In this document: piece after piece, positions 41,851-50,609 of the stretch
Layout: the number at the start of each line of letters is the position of its first letter
Position numbering within the stretch: position 1 is the first letter of the stretch
Origin: Palsa-504 sp963835775
GTDB taxonomy: Bacteria; Actinomycetota; Actinomycetes; Streptosporangiales; Streptosporangiaceae
Reading direction: 5' to 3'
Length of the DNA stretch: 64,000 bases
Assembly (NCBI GenBank): GCA_963835775.1
Contig: CAWIHB010000015.1
Location: 1-64,000 of the forward strand
Made by a program: the position numbers and the translations under genes
Notes under the pieces: generated by a model
Database searches by the model: none
Seen by the model: only the letters and a program-made list of their open reading frames with translations
What the model was told of the DNA's origin: nothing

Positions 41851-42858
41851 ATGGAAGCCGACCTGATGAGGCGGGCCCGGGCCGCGGACGGCGATGCGTT
41901 CCGGGAGCTGACCGAGCCGTACCGGCGCGAGCTGCAGGTGCACTGTTACCGGATGCTCGGATCCGTGCAGGACGCCGAGGACGCCGTCCAGGACACGCTG
42001 CTGGCCGCCTGGCAGGGCCTGGGCGGATTCGAGGGACGGGCCTCGATCCGCACCTGGCTCTACCGGATCGCCACCAACCGGTGCCTGAACGCGCGCCGCT
42101 CGGCCAGCCGGCAGCCGGCCATCCAGTGGAACGTCCCCCAGGTGGAACCGCCCGAGCCGACCCGGCTCGGCGAGGTGGTCTGGCTGCAGCCCTATCCCGA
42201 TGCCCTGCTCGAGGGCGCCTGCGACGTGCCGCCCGGCCCGGAGGCCCGCTACGAGCAGGCCGAATCCATCTCCCTGGCCTTCGTGACCGCGCTGCAGGTC
42301 CTGCCGCCCCGCCAGCTGGCCGTCCTCATCCTGCGCGACGTGCTCGGCTTCCGCGCCAGCGAGGTGGCCGGCATGCTGGATTCGACCGTGGCCTCGGTCA
42401 ACAGCGCACTCAAACGGGCACGGGCCAGCCTGCAGCGCCGGTACCCGCCGGTTCCCGGCCGGGAACCGGTGCCCGCCGCCGGGTCGCCGTCGGAGGACGC
42501 GATCGCGGCGAAGTTCGCTAGCGCGTACTCCGCCGCCGATCTCGACGCGCTGGTGGCCCTGCTGACCAACGACGTCTTCATCTCGATGCCGCCAGTGCCC
42601 TTCGAATACCAGGGCCGGGACGTGGCGACCGGCTTCTTCGCCCGCATCTTCGGGGCAGGCCGCAGGTTCGACCTGGTGCCGACCAGAGCCAACGGCCAGC
42701 CGGCGTTCGGCGCCTACCTGGCCGTTGCGGACGGGACCCGGCACGGGATCGGCCTGTTCGTCCTCACCCTGGCCGGCGACCGGATCTGCGCCCTGACCCG
42801 CTTCGAGAACACCATGCTCCCCTGGTTCGGGCTGCCCCGGTCGCTGCCGGGCCGGTAG
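41851..42858 (+). CDS. ECF sigma-70 factor with SnoaL-like C-terminal domain (TIGR02960/SigX5-like)
   Basis: 335 residues. Region 2: YRRELQVHCYRMLGSVQDAE, DAVQDTLLAAWQGLGGFEGR, ASIRTWLYRIATNRCLN. A linker with VWLQPYPDALLEGACDVPPG is typical of this subgroup. Region 4: ALQVLPPRQLAVLILRDVLG, FRASEVAGMLDSTVASVNSA. Residues 215-335 are an NTF2/SnoaL-like fold (EDAIAAKFASAYSAADLDAL; FISMPPVPFEYQGRDVATGF). Such factors have no classical anti-sigma gene nearby; the C-terminal domain is thought to regulate them. It follows bfr closely and may be cotranscribed with it. Confidence 0.92.
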   Translation: MEADLMRRARAADGDAFRELTEPYRRELQVHCYRMLGSVQDAEDAVQDTLLAAWQGLGGFEGRASIRTWLYRIATNRCLNARRSASRQPAIQWNVPQVEPPEPTRLGEVVWLQPYPDALLEGACDVPPGPEARYEQAESISLAFVTALQVLPPRQLAVLILRDVLGFRASEVAGMLDSTVASVNSALKRARASLQRRYPPVPGREPVPAAGSPSEDAIAAKFASAYSAADLDALVALLTNDVFISMPPVPFEYQGRDVATGFFARIFGAGRRFDLVPTRANGQPAFGAYLAVADGTRHGIGLFVLTLAGDRICALTRFENTMLPWFGLPRSLPGR

Positions 42859-42893
42859 GACGGCCGGGGTCTGGAGCAGGCTAGCTTTCTGTT

Positions 42894-43820
42894 GTGGCTG
42901 CTGACCAGGTTGAGGTGGAGGTCGGGGACCGGCTGGTGCGGATCTCCAATCCGGGCCGGGTGTACTTCCCGGCCCGCGGGGAGACCAAGCTCGATCTGGT
43001 CCGGTACTACCTGTCGGTAGGGGACGGCATCGTGCGCGCGCTGGCCGAGCGGCCGTGCATGATGCACCGGTTCCCGTCGGGCGTCGCCGGGGAGAAGGTG
43101 CACCAGAAGCGGGTCCCGGCGGGCGCGCCGCCGTGGCTGCAGACGGTGCGGGTGCACTTCCCCCGCTACGGCCGGCACGCCGATGAGCTGTGCGTGACCG
43201 AACTGGCCGCGGTGATCTGGGCCGTGCAGATGTCCACGGTCGAGTTCCATCCGTGGAACTCCCGGCGAGCCGATACCGAACGGCCCGACGAGTGGCGCAT
43301 CGACCTGGACCCCGGGCCACAGTGCCAGTTCGGCACCGTACGCCAGGTCGCCGGCGTGGTGCACGAGGTGCTCGGCGAGCTCGGGGCGACCGGGTGGCCC
43401 AAGACCTCGGGCGGGGCCGGCCTGCACGTCTACGTCCGGATCCAGTCGCAGTGGGGGTTCGGCGAACTGCGGCGGGCCGCGCAGGCCTTCGCCCGTGAAG
43501 TCGAGCGCCGGGTTCCGGACCTGGCCACGACCACGTGGTGGCGCAAGGACCGGGACCCGGCTCTGGTGTTCGTCGACTACAACCAGAACACCCGCGACCA
43601 CACGATCGCCAGCGCGTACTCCGTCCGCGGCGTGCCGGAGGCGACCGTCTCGGCGCCGGTCAGCTGGGCGGAGATCGACCACATCGAACCGTCCCAGTTC
43701 ACCATCGCGACCATGCCCGCCCGTTTCGCCGAGCTCGGCGACCTGCACCAGGGCATCGACGACACCGCCTACCGGCTGGACACCCTGCTGGAATGGGCTG
43801 ACCGCGACAAACTCGAGTAG
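42894..43820 (+). CDS. LigD-type NHEJ polymerase/primase domain protein
   Basis: 308 residues from a GTG. The stand-alone archaeo-eukaryotic primase-like fold shows SNPGRVYFPARGETKLDLVR, catalytic DLDPGPQCQFGTVRQVA (metal-binding DxD), TSGGAGLHVYVRI and DYNQNTRDHTIASAYSVRGV. In mycobacteria and streptomycetes such proteins (LigD PolDom or PolD paralogues) fill gaps with NTPs during non-homologous end joining with Ku. No ligase or nuclease domain is attached. The frame and length are normal. Confidence 0.93.
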   Translation: MAADQVEVEVGDRLVRISNPGRVYFPARGETKLDLVRYYLSVGDGIVRALAERPCMMHRFPSGVAGEKVHQKRVPAGAPPWLQTVRVHFPRYGRHADELCVTELAAVIWAVQMSTVEFHPWNSRRADTERPDEWRIDLDPGPQCQFGTVRQVAGVVHEVLGELGATGWPKTSGGAGLHVYVRIQSQWGFGELRRAAQAFAREVERRVPDLATTTWWRKDRDPALVFVDYNQNTRDHTIASAYSVRGVPEATVSAPVSWAEIDHIEPSQFTIATMPARFAELGDLHQGIDDTAYRLDTLLEWADRDKLE

Positions 43821-43849
43821 GACCCGACCCGCCCAGCTGACGCCTCAAG

Positions 43850-44013
43850 TTCGCCGAGACCTGGCGGCCGAAGCGGGGCGGTACGGCATCCGGGCCTTCA
43901 GCGTCGATCCCGGCGTAACCCCGATCGGCCTGTCTGAGCGGGCCCTGTCCGAGCGGGCCCTGGCGGACGGCGCTCCGCCCGGATCCGCTGAGGCCCGCGC
44001 GGCCAGCGGGTAG
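43850..44013 (+). pseudogene. SDR C-terminal fragment
   Basis: DLAAEAGRYGIRAFSVDPGV, TPIGLSERALSERALADGAP ends at a TAG. YGIRAFSVDPG is the strand after the SDR active site; everything else is missing. The repeated ALSERAL suggests a small internal duplication. It runs into a 7-base tandem repeat. Confidence 0.55.
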
Positions 44014-44046
44014 CGGGTAGCGGGTAGCGGGTAGCGGGTAGCGGGA
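44006..44046. repeat. 7-bp tandem repeat (GCGGGTA)
   Basis: Five full units plus a sixth partial unit of GCGGGTA. It lies 47 bases upstream of the MFS start. A change in copy number would alter the spacing of promoter elements. Confidence 0.9.
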
Positions 44047-44092
44047 CTCGATCACGAAACGAGTTAAATGGGCTCGTGAACGGGCTAGATCG

Positions 44093-45322
44093 TTGAGCGG
44101 CACCTCGCGGGCCGTCGAGGGCAGGGGCGACGCAGGCGTGCCCGGGACGCCGGGGCCCGGCTCGGTCTGGCGGGTATCCGGCATGCCCTGGCTGCTCGGT
44201 TCGGCCGCGCTGTGGTTTTCCGGCTTCGCGCTGCTGGTGTCCGTGGCGCCGCTGTGGGTGATCCACGGCGGCAGCGACAGCCTGGGGGCCGGGCTGGTCA
44301 CCGGCGTCATGATGGCCAGCACCGTGCTGGCCCAGCTGTCGATGCGCCGGGTGCTGGCCCGCCTCGGGTGGCGCTGGACGCTGGTGCTCGGATCCGGATT
44401 GCTCGGCTGCCCCGCACTGGGTCAGCTGGCTACCGATGGCCTGTGGGCGGTAACGGCGCTGGCCGCGCTGCGCGGGCTTGGCTTCGGTGTCGTGACCGTG
44501 TGCGGGGCCACGGCAGTGGCCGGCTTCGTGGTGCCCGAACGCCGCGGACGGGCCCTGGGTGCCCTCGGACTGGCCGCGGCAGCGCCTCAGTTCCTGCTGG
44601 TCCCGGTCGCGCCCTGGCTGGCCGAGCGGGTCGGCTTCGGGTTCGTCTTCGTGCTCGCCGTCCTCCCGGCATTGGCCATACCGTTCGCCTGGCCGATCGC
44701 CCGGGCCGTGGGCGAGGCTGATCGCGCACCCGCCGACGGCTCCGGACGGGGTACGCCGGCCGCATTCCGGCGCGCGGTGTCCGGGCCGATCGCGGCACTG
44801 GTCGTGGTCACCGCGTCAGGCGGGGCCATCCTCACGTTCACTCCGCACATACTCGCCAGCCCGGCCCTGGGGTTCCTGGGGCTGCTGGCGTTCACGGGGG
44901 CGGCGGCGGCCAGCAGATGGGGGGCCGGTGGCGTCGCCGACCGTTTCGGGCCCACGGTGGCGATAGCCCCGCTGCTCTTGGTGTGCGCGCTGGGACTGGC
45001 CGCGATCGCGGCCGGAGCCGACTACGTGGATGACGCTTCGAGCCGCGTCCTGGTCATATCAGGTCTGCTGCTCGCGGGAGTTGCCTACGGCGGCCTGCAG
45101 AACCTGACCCTGACGCAGGCGTTTGCCGCCGCGGGCGAAGCGGCACGGTCCTCGGTCAGCATCGTCTGGAACCTGAGTTTCGACGCCGGGACCGGGCTCG
45201 GCGCGTTCGCCACGGGCGCCATCGCGACGGCGACCTCGTATTCGGTCGCGTTCGCCGTCCTTACCCTCGCCGCCGCCGTGGTGGGCGGCTGCTGGGGCCT
45301 GTGGTGGCTGGGCCTGTGGTAG
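44093..45322 (+). CDS. MFS transporter
   Basis: 409 residues if begun at the TTG at 44093; other starts inside the Gly/Pro-rich first 30 residues are possible. About twelve hydrophobic helices follow (WLLGSAALWFSGFALLVSVA; LAALRGLGFGVVTVCGATAV; GPIAALVVVTASGGAILTF), with the loop Arg motif after helix 2 (QLSMRRVLARLGWRW) and VPERRGRALGALGLAAAAPQ in the middle. The class resembles small drug or sugar efflux carriers of 400 residues. The stop codon lies inside the first unit of a 15-bp tandem repeat. Substrate unknown. Confidence 0.82.
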   Translation: MSGTSRAVEGRGDAGVPGTPGPGSVWRVSGMPWLLGSAALWFSGFALLVSVAPLWVIHGGSDSLGAGLVTGVMMASTVLAQLSMRRVLARLGWRWTLVLGSGLLGCPALGQLATDGLWAVTALAALRGLGFGVVTVCGATAVAGFVVPERRGRALGALGLAAAAPQFLLVPVAPWLAERVGFGFVFVLAVLPALAIPFAWPIARAVGEADRAPADGSGRGTPAAFRRAVSGPIAALVVVTASGGAILTFTPHILASPALGFLGLLAFTGAAAASRWGAGGVADRFGPTVAIAPLLLVCALGLAAIAAGADYVDDASSRVLVISGLLLAGVAYGGLQNLTLTQAFAAAGEAARSSVSIVWNLSFDAGTGLGAFATGAIATATSYSVAFAVLTLAAAVVGGCWGLWWLGLW

Positions 45323-45379
45323 CCAGCACTGTGGTAGCCAGCACTGTGGTAGCCAGCACTGTGGTAGCCAGCACTGTGG
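45316..45379. repeat. 15-bp tandem repeat at the end of the MFS gene
   Basis: Four full units of GTGGTAGCCAGCACT (starts at 45316, 45331, 45346, 45361) and part of a fifth. The MFS stop codon TAG (45320-45322) lies in the first unit. Confidence 0.9.
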
Positions 45380-45446
45380 CGGCTGGCCAGGCGCGGCGAT
45401 TAGGGCCCGCCGAATCGTGTTCAGGCTCGGGCCCTAAGCTCATCGC

Positions 45447-46067
45447 ATGGCCAGGTACTTCGACATCCATCCGGCCAACCCGCAGCGCCGCGCGATCACC
45501 CAGATCGCCGAGATCGTGCGCTCCGGCGGCGTGATCGCCTACCCGACGGACTCCTGCTACGCGCTCGGGTGCCAGCTCGGCAACCGGGACGGCATGGCCA
45601 GGATCAGGTCGATCCGGGGCCTTGACGACCGGCACCACCTCACGCTGGTCTGCCAGGACTTCGCCCAGCTCGGCCAGTTCGCGTACGTGGCCAACCCGGT
45701 GTTCCGGGCCATCAAGGCGGCGACGCCCGGCAGTTACACGTTCATCCTGCCCGCGACCAAGGAGGTGCCGCGTATCTTGCAGCACCCGAGGAAGAAGACG
45801 GTCGGGGTGCGGATCCCGCGGCACGTGGTGGCCCAGGCGCTGCTGGCCGAACTGGGCGAGCCGCTCGTCTCCAGCACCCTGCTGCTGCCCGATCAGGATG
45901 AGCCCATGACCCAGGGGTGGGAGATCGCGGAGCAGCTCGCGGACGCCGTGGACGCGGTGATCGACTGCGGCGACTGCGGCACCGAGCCGACCACGGTGAT
46001 CGACTACTCCCAGGACGAACCCGAGATCGTACGCCGCGGAGCAGGCGACGTGGCGGACTTCGAATGA
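45447..46067 (+). CDS. YciO/Sua5/YrdC-family threonylcarbamoyl-AMP synthase-like protein
   Basis: 206 residues. IAEIVRSGGVIAYPTDSCYA, IRSIRGLDDRHHLTLVCQDF, AATPGSYTFILPATKEVPRI and GVRIPRHVVAQALLAELGEP are the YrdC-fold motifs. The sequence starts FDIHPANPQRRAITQIAEI as in YciO, a paralogue of the t6A enzyme Sua5; the KxR/SxN motif residues of true TsaC are only partly matched, so synthase activity is possible but not certain. The stop overlaps the recQ start (ATGA), so the two are translationally coupled. Confidence 0.88.
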   Translation: MARYFDIHPANPQRRAITQIAEIVRSGGVIAYPTDSCYALGCQLGNRDGMARIRSIRGLDDRHHLTLVCQDFAQLGQFAYVANPVFRAIKAATPGSYTFILPATKEVPRILQHPRKKTVGVRIPRHVVAQALLAELGEPLVSSTLLLPDQDEPMTQGWEIAEQLADAVDAVIDCGDCGTEPTTVIDYSQDEPEIVRRGAGDVADFE

Positions 46068-47650
46068 ACCACGGCCCGGACGCAGCCGCGATCGGGCAGC
46101 TCGCGCGGCAGCGTCTCGGCTTCGCGGCGCTTCGTCCCGGGCAGCTGCGCGCGGCGACCGCGCTGGCCGGCGGCCGCGATGTGCTGGCCGTGCTGCCGAC
46201 CGGCGGCGGGAAGTCGGCGATCTACGAGCTGGCCGGGATGCTGCGCGAGGGGCCCACGGTGGTCGTCTCGCCGCTCATCGCGCTGCAGGATGATCAGCTG
46301 GCCCACCTGCACGAATCCGGCCTGCGGGCGGTGGTGCTCAACTCGGCGCAGTCGGCGGGCTCACGCGCTGAGGCGCTGCTGGCCTCGTGCGACTCCAGCA
46401 CGTTCGTCTTCGTCTCGCCGGAGCAGCTGATGAACGGGCAGACCCGGGCGGCGCTGCAGCGGGCCGGAGCCGGCCTGTTCGCCGTGGACGAGGCGCATCT
46501 GATCAGCCAGTGGGGCCGCGACTTCCGCCCCGACTACATGCTGCTCGGAGCCCAGGCCGAGGCGCTCGGCGCGCCGGTCCGGCTGGCCCTGACCGCGACG
46601 GCCGCGCCGCCGGTCCGGTCGGAAATCACGCGGCGGCTCGGCCTGCGCGATCCCGTGCTGGTGATCGGCGACTTCGACCGGCCGCACATCCAGCTCTCGG
46701 TGTGCCGCACCCGCACCCGGCCCGATAAGCAGCAGGAGCTGGTCCGCGCGGCGGGCGAGCTGGCCGGCCCGGGGATCGTCTACGCGGCGACGCACGCCAG
46801 CGCACAGACGGCACACGACACGCTCGCCGCGGCAGGCGAGCAGGTGACGCTCTACCACGCCGGGCTTTCCGCACGCCAGCGGCGCGACGCGATGGCCGCG
46901 TTCCTAGGCGGCCCGGCCCGCGTCATCGTGGCCACGGTGGCGTTCGGCATGGGGATCGACAAGCCGGACGTGCGCTGGGTGCTGCACTTTGACCCGCCGC
47001 CCTCGCTGGACGCCTACTACCAGGAGTTCGGCCGGGCCGGCCGGGACGACCAGCCGTCGCACGCCCGGCTGCTCTACCGCTACGAGGACTTCGAGACCGC
47101 GCGGCACCTGACCGCACGCGGCGTCTCCGGCGCGGCGGTGGCGCGGGTGGCGGCCGACCTCGCCGCCGGTCAGCCGGTCGAGTTCGGCACGCGGCAGCAG
47201 ACCGCCGCGCTGGTCCGGCTGGCCGATCTCGGCGCGGCGACGTGGCGGGCGGACGGCGATATCCGCTGGACCGCGGCGATGAGCGTCGCGGCGGCGCTGA
47301 CCGCCTCGGAGGCGGAGACGCAGCGCGAGGACGAGGTGGAGCGCACGCGGCTGGCCATGATGCGCCACTACGCCGAGCACACCGGATGCCGGCGGTCGTT
47401 CATCCTGTCGTACTTCGGCCAGGAGTACCCCGGCCCGTGCGGGAACTGCGACAACGATCTCGCGCACCCCGAGGCCGCGGCCGCGGCCGGCCCGTTCGCC
47501 GTCGGCGCCCGCGTGGTGAGCGAGCGCTGGGGCGAGGGCACCGTGCAGCGCTACGACGGCGACCAGGTCACCGTGCTGTTCGACGAGCACGGCTACCGCG
47601 AGCTTTACCTGCCGCTGGTGCTGGAACACGGCCTGCTGCGGCTCGCCTGA
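46064..47650 (+). CDS. recQ: RecQ-family ATP-dependent DNA helicase
   Basis: 528 residues from the ATG at 46064, which overlaps the YciO stop. Helicase motifs: VLAVLPTGGGKSAIYELAGM (Walker A), LFAVDEAHLISQWGRDFRPD (DEAH), LALTATAAPP, ATVAFGMGIDKPDVRWVLHF and YYQEFGRAGRD. The RecQ zinc site is CRRSFILSYFGQ then CGNCDN. The C-terminus carries a short basic beta module (VGARVVSERWGEGTVQRYDG) instead of an HRDC domain. It unwinds 3'-5' in recombination repair. Close to the LigD polymerase gene in this stretch. Confidence 0.95.
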   Translation: MNHGPDAAAIGQLARQRLGFAALRPGQLRAATALAGGRDVLAVLPTGGGKSAIYELAGMLREGPTVVVSPLIALQDDQLAHLHESGLRAVVLNSAQSAGSRAEALLASCDSSTFVFVSPEQLMNGQTRAALQRAGAGLFAVDEAHLISQWGRDFRPDYMLLGAQAEALGAPVRLALTATAAPPVRSEITRRLGLRDPVLVIGDFDRPHIQLSVCRTRTRPDKQQELVRAAGELAGPGIVYAATHASAQTAHDTLAAAGEQVTLYHAGLSARQRRDAMAAFLGGPARVIVATVAFGMGIDKPDVRWVLHFDPPPSLDAYYQEFGRAGRDDQPSHARLLYRYEDFETARHLTARGVSGAAVARVAADLAAGQPVEFGTRQQTAALVRLADLGAATWRADGDIRWTAAMSVAAALTASEAETQREDEVERTRLAMMRHYAEHTGCRRSFILSYFGQEYPGPCGNCDNDLAHPEAAAAAGPFAVGARVVSERWGEGTVQRYDGDQVTVLFDEHGYRELYLPLVLEHGLLRLA

Positions 47651-47816
47651 CCGCGACCCGGAGGCGATGGAGCTGGACGAGGACTTCCTGCGCGCCCTGG
47701 AGTACGGCATGCCCCCGACCGGGGGAATGGGCCTGGGCATCGACCGCCTGCTGATGGCGCTCACCGGCGAGAACATCCGCGAGACGCTCCTGTTCCCCTT
47801 CGTCCGCCCGGATTAG
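47651..47816 (+). pseudogene. Lysyl-tRNA synthetase C-terminal fragment (motif 3)
   Basis: DRDPEAMELDEDFLRALEYG, MPPTGGMGLGIDRLLMALTG, ENIRETLLFPFVRPD and TAG. GMGLGIDRLLM is class II motif 3 of LysRS, including the ATP-binding Arg. Homology starts directly after the recQ stop. An ATG at 47667 with GGAGG would give a 49-residue peptide, but aminoacylation is impossible. Confidence 0.8.
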
Positions 47817-47861
47817 ATTTACAGGCGAGATCATCAACACCCCCTGCCCTATCGTGGGCCC

Positions 47862-48587
47862 ATGCCGCGCGACACGCTGACCCGCGAGAAGATCGTCAGG
47901 GCTGCCATCGACCTGCTGGACAGCGACGGCCTGGAAGGGCTGAACATCCGTGCCCTGGGCAGCCGGCTTGGCTCGGCGGCCACCGCGATCTACTGGCATG
48001 TGGGCAGCAAGGACAACCTCATAGCGCTGGCCGCCGATCGGGCCTGGAATGAGATCACGCTGCCCGATCTGGCCGCGACCGGCTGGCGGGACGCGGCCAC
48101 GGCGATGGCCGCCGGGCTGCACGCGATGCTCACCCGCCACCCCTGGCTGCTGCAGGCCTTCGGCTCCTTTCTGCTGTTCGGCCCGGGCAAGGCCCGTCAC
48201 GATGACCACACGCTGGCCATCTATGAAGCGGCCGGGTTCAGCGGCGCGCAGGCTGACCAGGCCGCGGCCACCGTCTTTACCTTCGTGCTGGGCAACGCCC
48301 TGGGCACAGCCGCGGATGCGTCGCTTAACCGCAGGCTCGGCCGTGAAGGCGGTAACGCCGAGGATTTGATCCGCGAGCACGTGGCGAAAGCCACCGAGAT
48401 CGCGGCACAGTTCCCCCGGCTGCGCGCCCGCCTCGGCAACGCCACCGCAGACTACGGCGCGGCGCCCGAGGGCAGCTTCGGATTCGGCCTCCGGGCCATT
48501 CTCGACGGCCTGGAAGCCGAGCTCACTGGGCCGGGGCGCCGGGCAGACCTGGACCGGGAACGCCGCGCTTGCGGTCCCGGCGGTTGA
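47862..48587 (+). CDS. TetR-family regulator
   Basis: 241 residues. HTH: LTREKIVRAAIDLLDSDGLE, GLNIRALGSRLGSAATAIYW, HVGSKDNLIALAADRAW, the pattern of the TetR/TetR_C branch. The C-terminal ligand domain (MLTRHPWLLQAFGSFLLFGP; FTFVLGNALGTAADASLN) is typical for regulators of drug pumps. The last 65 bases overlap the 3' end of the convergent ABC permease gene. It probably represses the exporter pair to its right. Confidence 0.9.
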   Translation: MPRDTLTREKIVRAAIDLLDSDGLEGLNIRALGSRLGSAATAIYWHVGSKDNLIALAADRAWNEITLPDLAATGWRDAATAMAAGLHAMLTRHPWLLQAFGSFLLFGPGKARHDDHTLAIYEAAGFSGAQADQAAATVFTFVLGNALGTAADASLNRRLGREGGNAEDLIREHVAKATEIAAQFPRLRARLGNATADYGAAPEGSFGFGLRAILDGLEAELTGPGRRADLDRERRACGPGG

Positions 48588-49410
48588 ACACGGTGATCGA
48601 CCAGATCAGGCCGAGCAGGCCGAGCCCGGCGCACCAGGCGAGGGCGATGAGCCAGCTCCAGCCGATGGGGGTACCGAGCAGCAGGCCGCGCAGCGTATCG
48701 ATCATCGGGCTGAAGGGCTGGTATTCCGCGAAGTAGCGCAATCCGGTCGGCATGGTTGAGGTGGGAACGATTCCCGATCCGACCAGCGGGAGCAGGATCA
48801 GTGGGAACGGCCCGTTGCTGGCGGAAGCGACCGTCTTAGCGGCGAGGCCGAAGGCCAGGCCCAGCCAGGCCAGGGCGAAGGTGATGAACGCCAGCAGCCC
48901 GGCCGCGCCCAGCCACTCCATCAACGTGGCGGTCGAGCGGAAGCCGACCGCGAAGGCGATCCCGAACACGACCACCATGCTGGCCAGGGTCTGCAGCGCG
49001 CTCGCCGCGACGCGCGCGATGAGAATGGCAGGCCGGAAGATGGCCATCGTCCTGAACCGGTCGATGATGCCGACCGTCATGTCGACGCTGGTCTGGGTCG
49101 ATATTCCGATCAGCCCGGCCGCGGCGGTCATGATGATCAGCCCCGGCAGGACGTAGTCGATGTAGCTGGGCGCGCCGGCCGGCTGCACCGAGTTCCTGAG
49201 AGCTCCTCCGAAGACATAGACGAACAGGAGCAGGAACAGCACGGGAATGCCGATGATGGCGAGTACGGCCACCTTGTCGCGCATCTCCTGCTTGAGGTTG
49301 CGCCGCAGCATCGTCGACGTGTCGCGCAGCGGATAGACCTTGACCGAGGCGGAGCGGCCTGACGCAGCGACGGCCTGGGCCGATCGGGTGACGGTGCCGT
49401 GGTTGGTCAT
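48523..49410 (-). CDS. ABC-2 type permease (DrrB-like)
   Basis: 295 residues, six hydrophobic segments. AILIARVAASALQTLASMVV, GIAFAVGFRSTATLMEWLGA, LAWLGLAFGLAAKTVASASN, then LPLVGSGIVPTSTMPTGLRY fit the ABC-2 membrane domain of daunorubicin-type exporters. The start codon overlaps the stop of the ATPase gene (ATGA), so the two halves are made together. Its C-terminal codons overlap the tetR gene end by 65 bases. Confidence 0.92.
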   Translation of the reverse strand: MTNHGTVTRSAQAVAASGRSASVKVYPLRDTSTMLRRNLKQEMRDKVAVLAIIGIPVLFLLLFVYVFGGALRNSVQPAGAPSYIDYVLPGLIIMTAAAGLIGISTQTSVDMTVGIIDRFRTMAIFRPAILIARVAASALQTLASMVVVFGIAFAVGFRSTATLMEWLGAAGLLAFITFALAWLGLAFGLAAKTVASASNGPFPLILLPLVGSGIVPTSTMPTGLRYFAEYQPFSPMIDTLRGLLLGTPIGWSWLIALAWCAGLGLLGLIWSITVFNRRDRKRGVPGPGLPGAPAQ

Positions 49411-50384
49411 GACCGAGCCTTCCTGGCCTGGCCGGTGAGGGCCAGGAAGACATCGTCCAGATCGGGCGTGTGCAGCGTGACGTGCCGCACGGTATCGGCG
49501 TCGATCTGGCTGAGCACGTCCTGCACCGACCGCGCGCTGTCATCGCTGGCCACCTGCAGGGTCAAGTCCGCGTCGTTCCTGCTGGCGCGGTCGCCGAACT
49601 GGCTGGCCGCGGCATCCAGTGCGCTGGCCGACGTGAAGGTCAGCAGCGCGTGCCCGCCCGGGACGCGCCGTTTCAGCTCAGCCACAGTGCCCTGAGCGAC
49701 GACCTCGCCGTCGTCGAGCACGGCGACCAGGTCGGCCAGCTGGTCGGCCTCCTCCAGGTACTGCGTGGTGAGGAAGATCGTGACCGCCTCTTCGCGTACC
49801 AGGCTGCGGATCAGGTCCCACATCGTCCGGCGGCCGCGCGGGTCAAGGCCCGCGGTCGGCTCGTCGAGGAAGATGATCCGCGGCGAGCCCATCAAGGTCA
49901 TCGCCAGGTCAAGGCGGCGCTGCATGCCACCAGAGAACGTGAACACCGGCTTGGAGCCCGTATCGGCCAGGTCGAACAGGCCGAGCAGTTCCGCGCTCCG
50001 CTCCCTGCCCTGCTGCTTGGTCAGGTGCCAGAGATCGGCCATCAGCCTCAGGTTCTCCTCGGCGCTCAGGTAGGCGTCCGTGGCCGAGAACTGGCCGGTG
50101 ACACCGATCACCGAGCGCACCGCCATCGGCTCACGGACGGTGTCGTAGCCGCCGACCTGGATTTCGCCGGCGTCCGCGGCCGACAGCGTCACTAGGATCC
50201 GCACCATCGTCGTCTTGCCCGCGCCGTTCGGGCCGAGCAGCGCGAAGACCGATCCGGCAGGAACGGACAGATCAATTCCATTGAGGACAACGTGGTCTCC
50301 GAAGGACTTCCGGAGTCCGCTGACCTGGATCGCGGTGCTGCCGGCCGCGGCGGTCTGGCTAGGTTTCCCGGCTGTCATGGTCAT
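49407..50384 (-). CDS. ABC exporter ATPase (DrrA-like)
   Basis: 325 residues from the ATG at 50384 (GGGGTG 6 bases upstream; the frame is open for 40 more codons that do not resemble the family). Walker A LLGPNGAGKTTMVRIL, Q-loop VIGVTGQFSATDAYLSAEEN, signature FSGGMQRRLDLAMTLMGSPR, Walker B IIFLDEPTAGLDPRGRRTMW, H-loop IFLTTQYLEEADQLADLVAV. DrrA-type C-terminal extension present. It powers export of drugs or lipids with the coupled permease. Confidence 0.94.
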   Translation of the reverse strand: MTMTAGKPSQTAAAGSTAIQVSGLRKSFGDHVVLNGIDLSVPAGSVFALLGPNGAGKTTMVRILVTLSAADAGEIQVGGYDTVREPMAVRSVIGVTGQFSATDAYLSAEENLRLMADLWHLTKQQGRERSAELLGLFDLADTGSKPVFTFSGGMQRRLDLAMTLMGSPRIIFLDEPTAGLDPRGRRTMWDLIRSLVREEAVTIFLTTQYLEEADQLADLVAVLDDGEVVAQGTVAELKRRVPGGHALLTFTSASALDAAASQFGDRASRNDADLTLQVASDDSARSVQDVLSQIDADTVRHVTLHTPDLDDVFLALTGQARKARS

Positions 50385-50500
50385 AGTGGCACCCCGTCCA
50401 TGTTTTGCCCCCTGATCCCGGTTTCGTGAGGTTGCCGCGCAAAGACTTGAACAACGCTCAAGTCTCATGCTAGGAGGCACTTGAGCGGTGTGCAAGTGGC

Positions 50501-50569
50501 TCACCGGGCGTGCGGTTCCAGGCTCAGGTCAGCCTGGGCGAAGAAGCCGTCCATGAGCGCGGCGAACAT
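50501..50569 (-). pseudogene. Possible TetR C-terminal fragment
   Basis: 22 codons, MFAALMDGFFAQADLSLEP and three more, read like the end of a TetR-type regulator (MF-AL-DGFF). Nothing else of such a gene remains. It lies between the DrrA start and the PPOX gene. Weak. Confidence 0.25.
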
Positions 50570-50609
50570 CCGTGATCGCGATGAAAGCCGGGCCGAGCGC
50601 TGGATCGGG

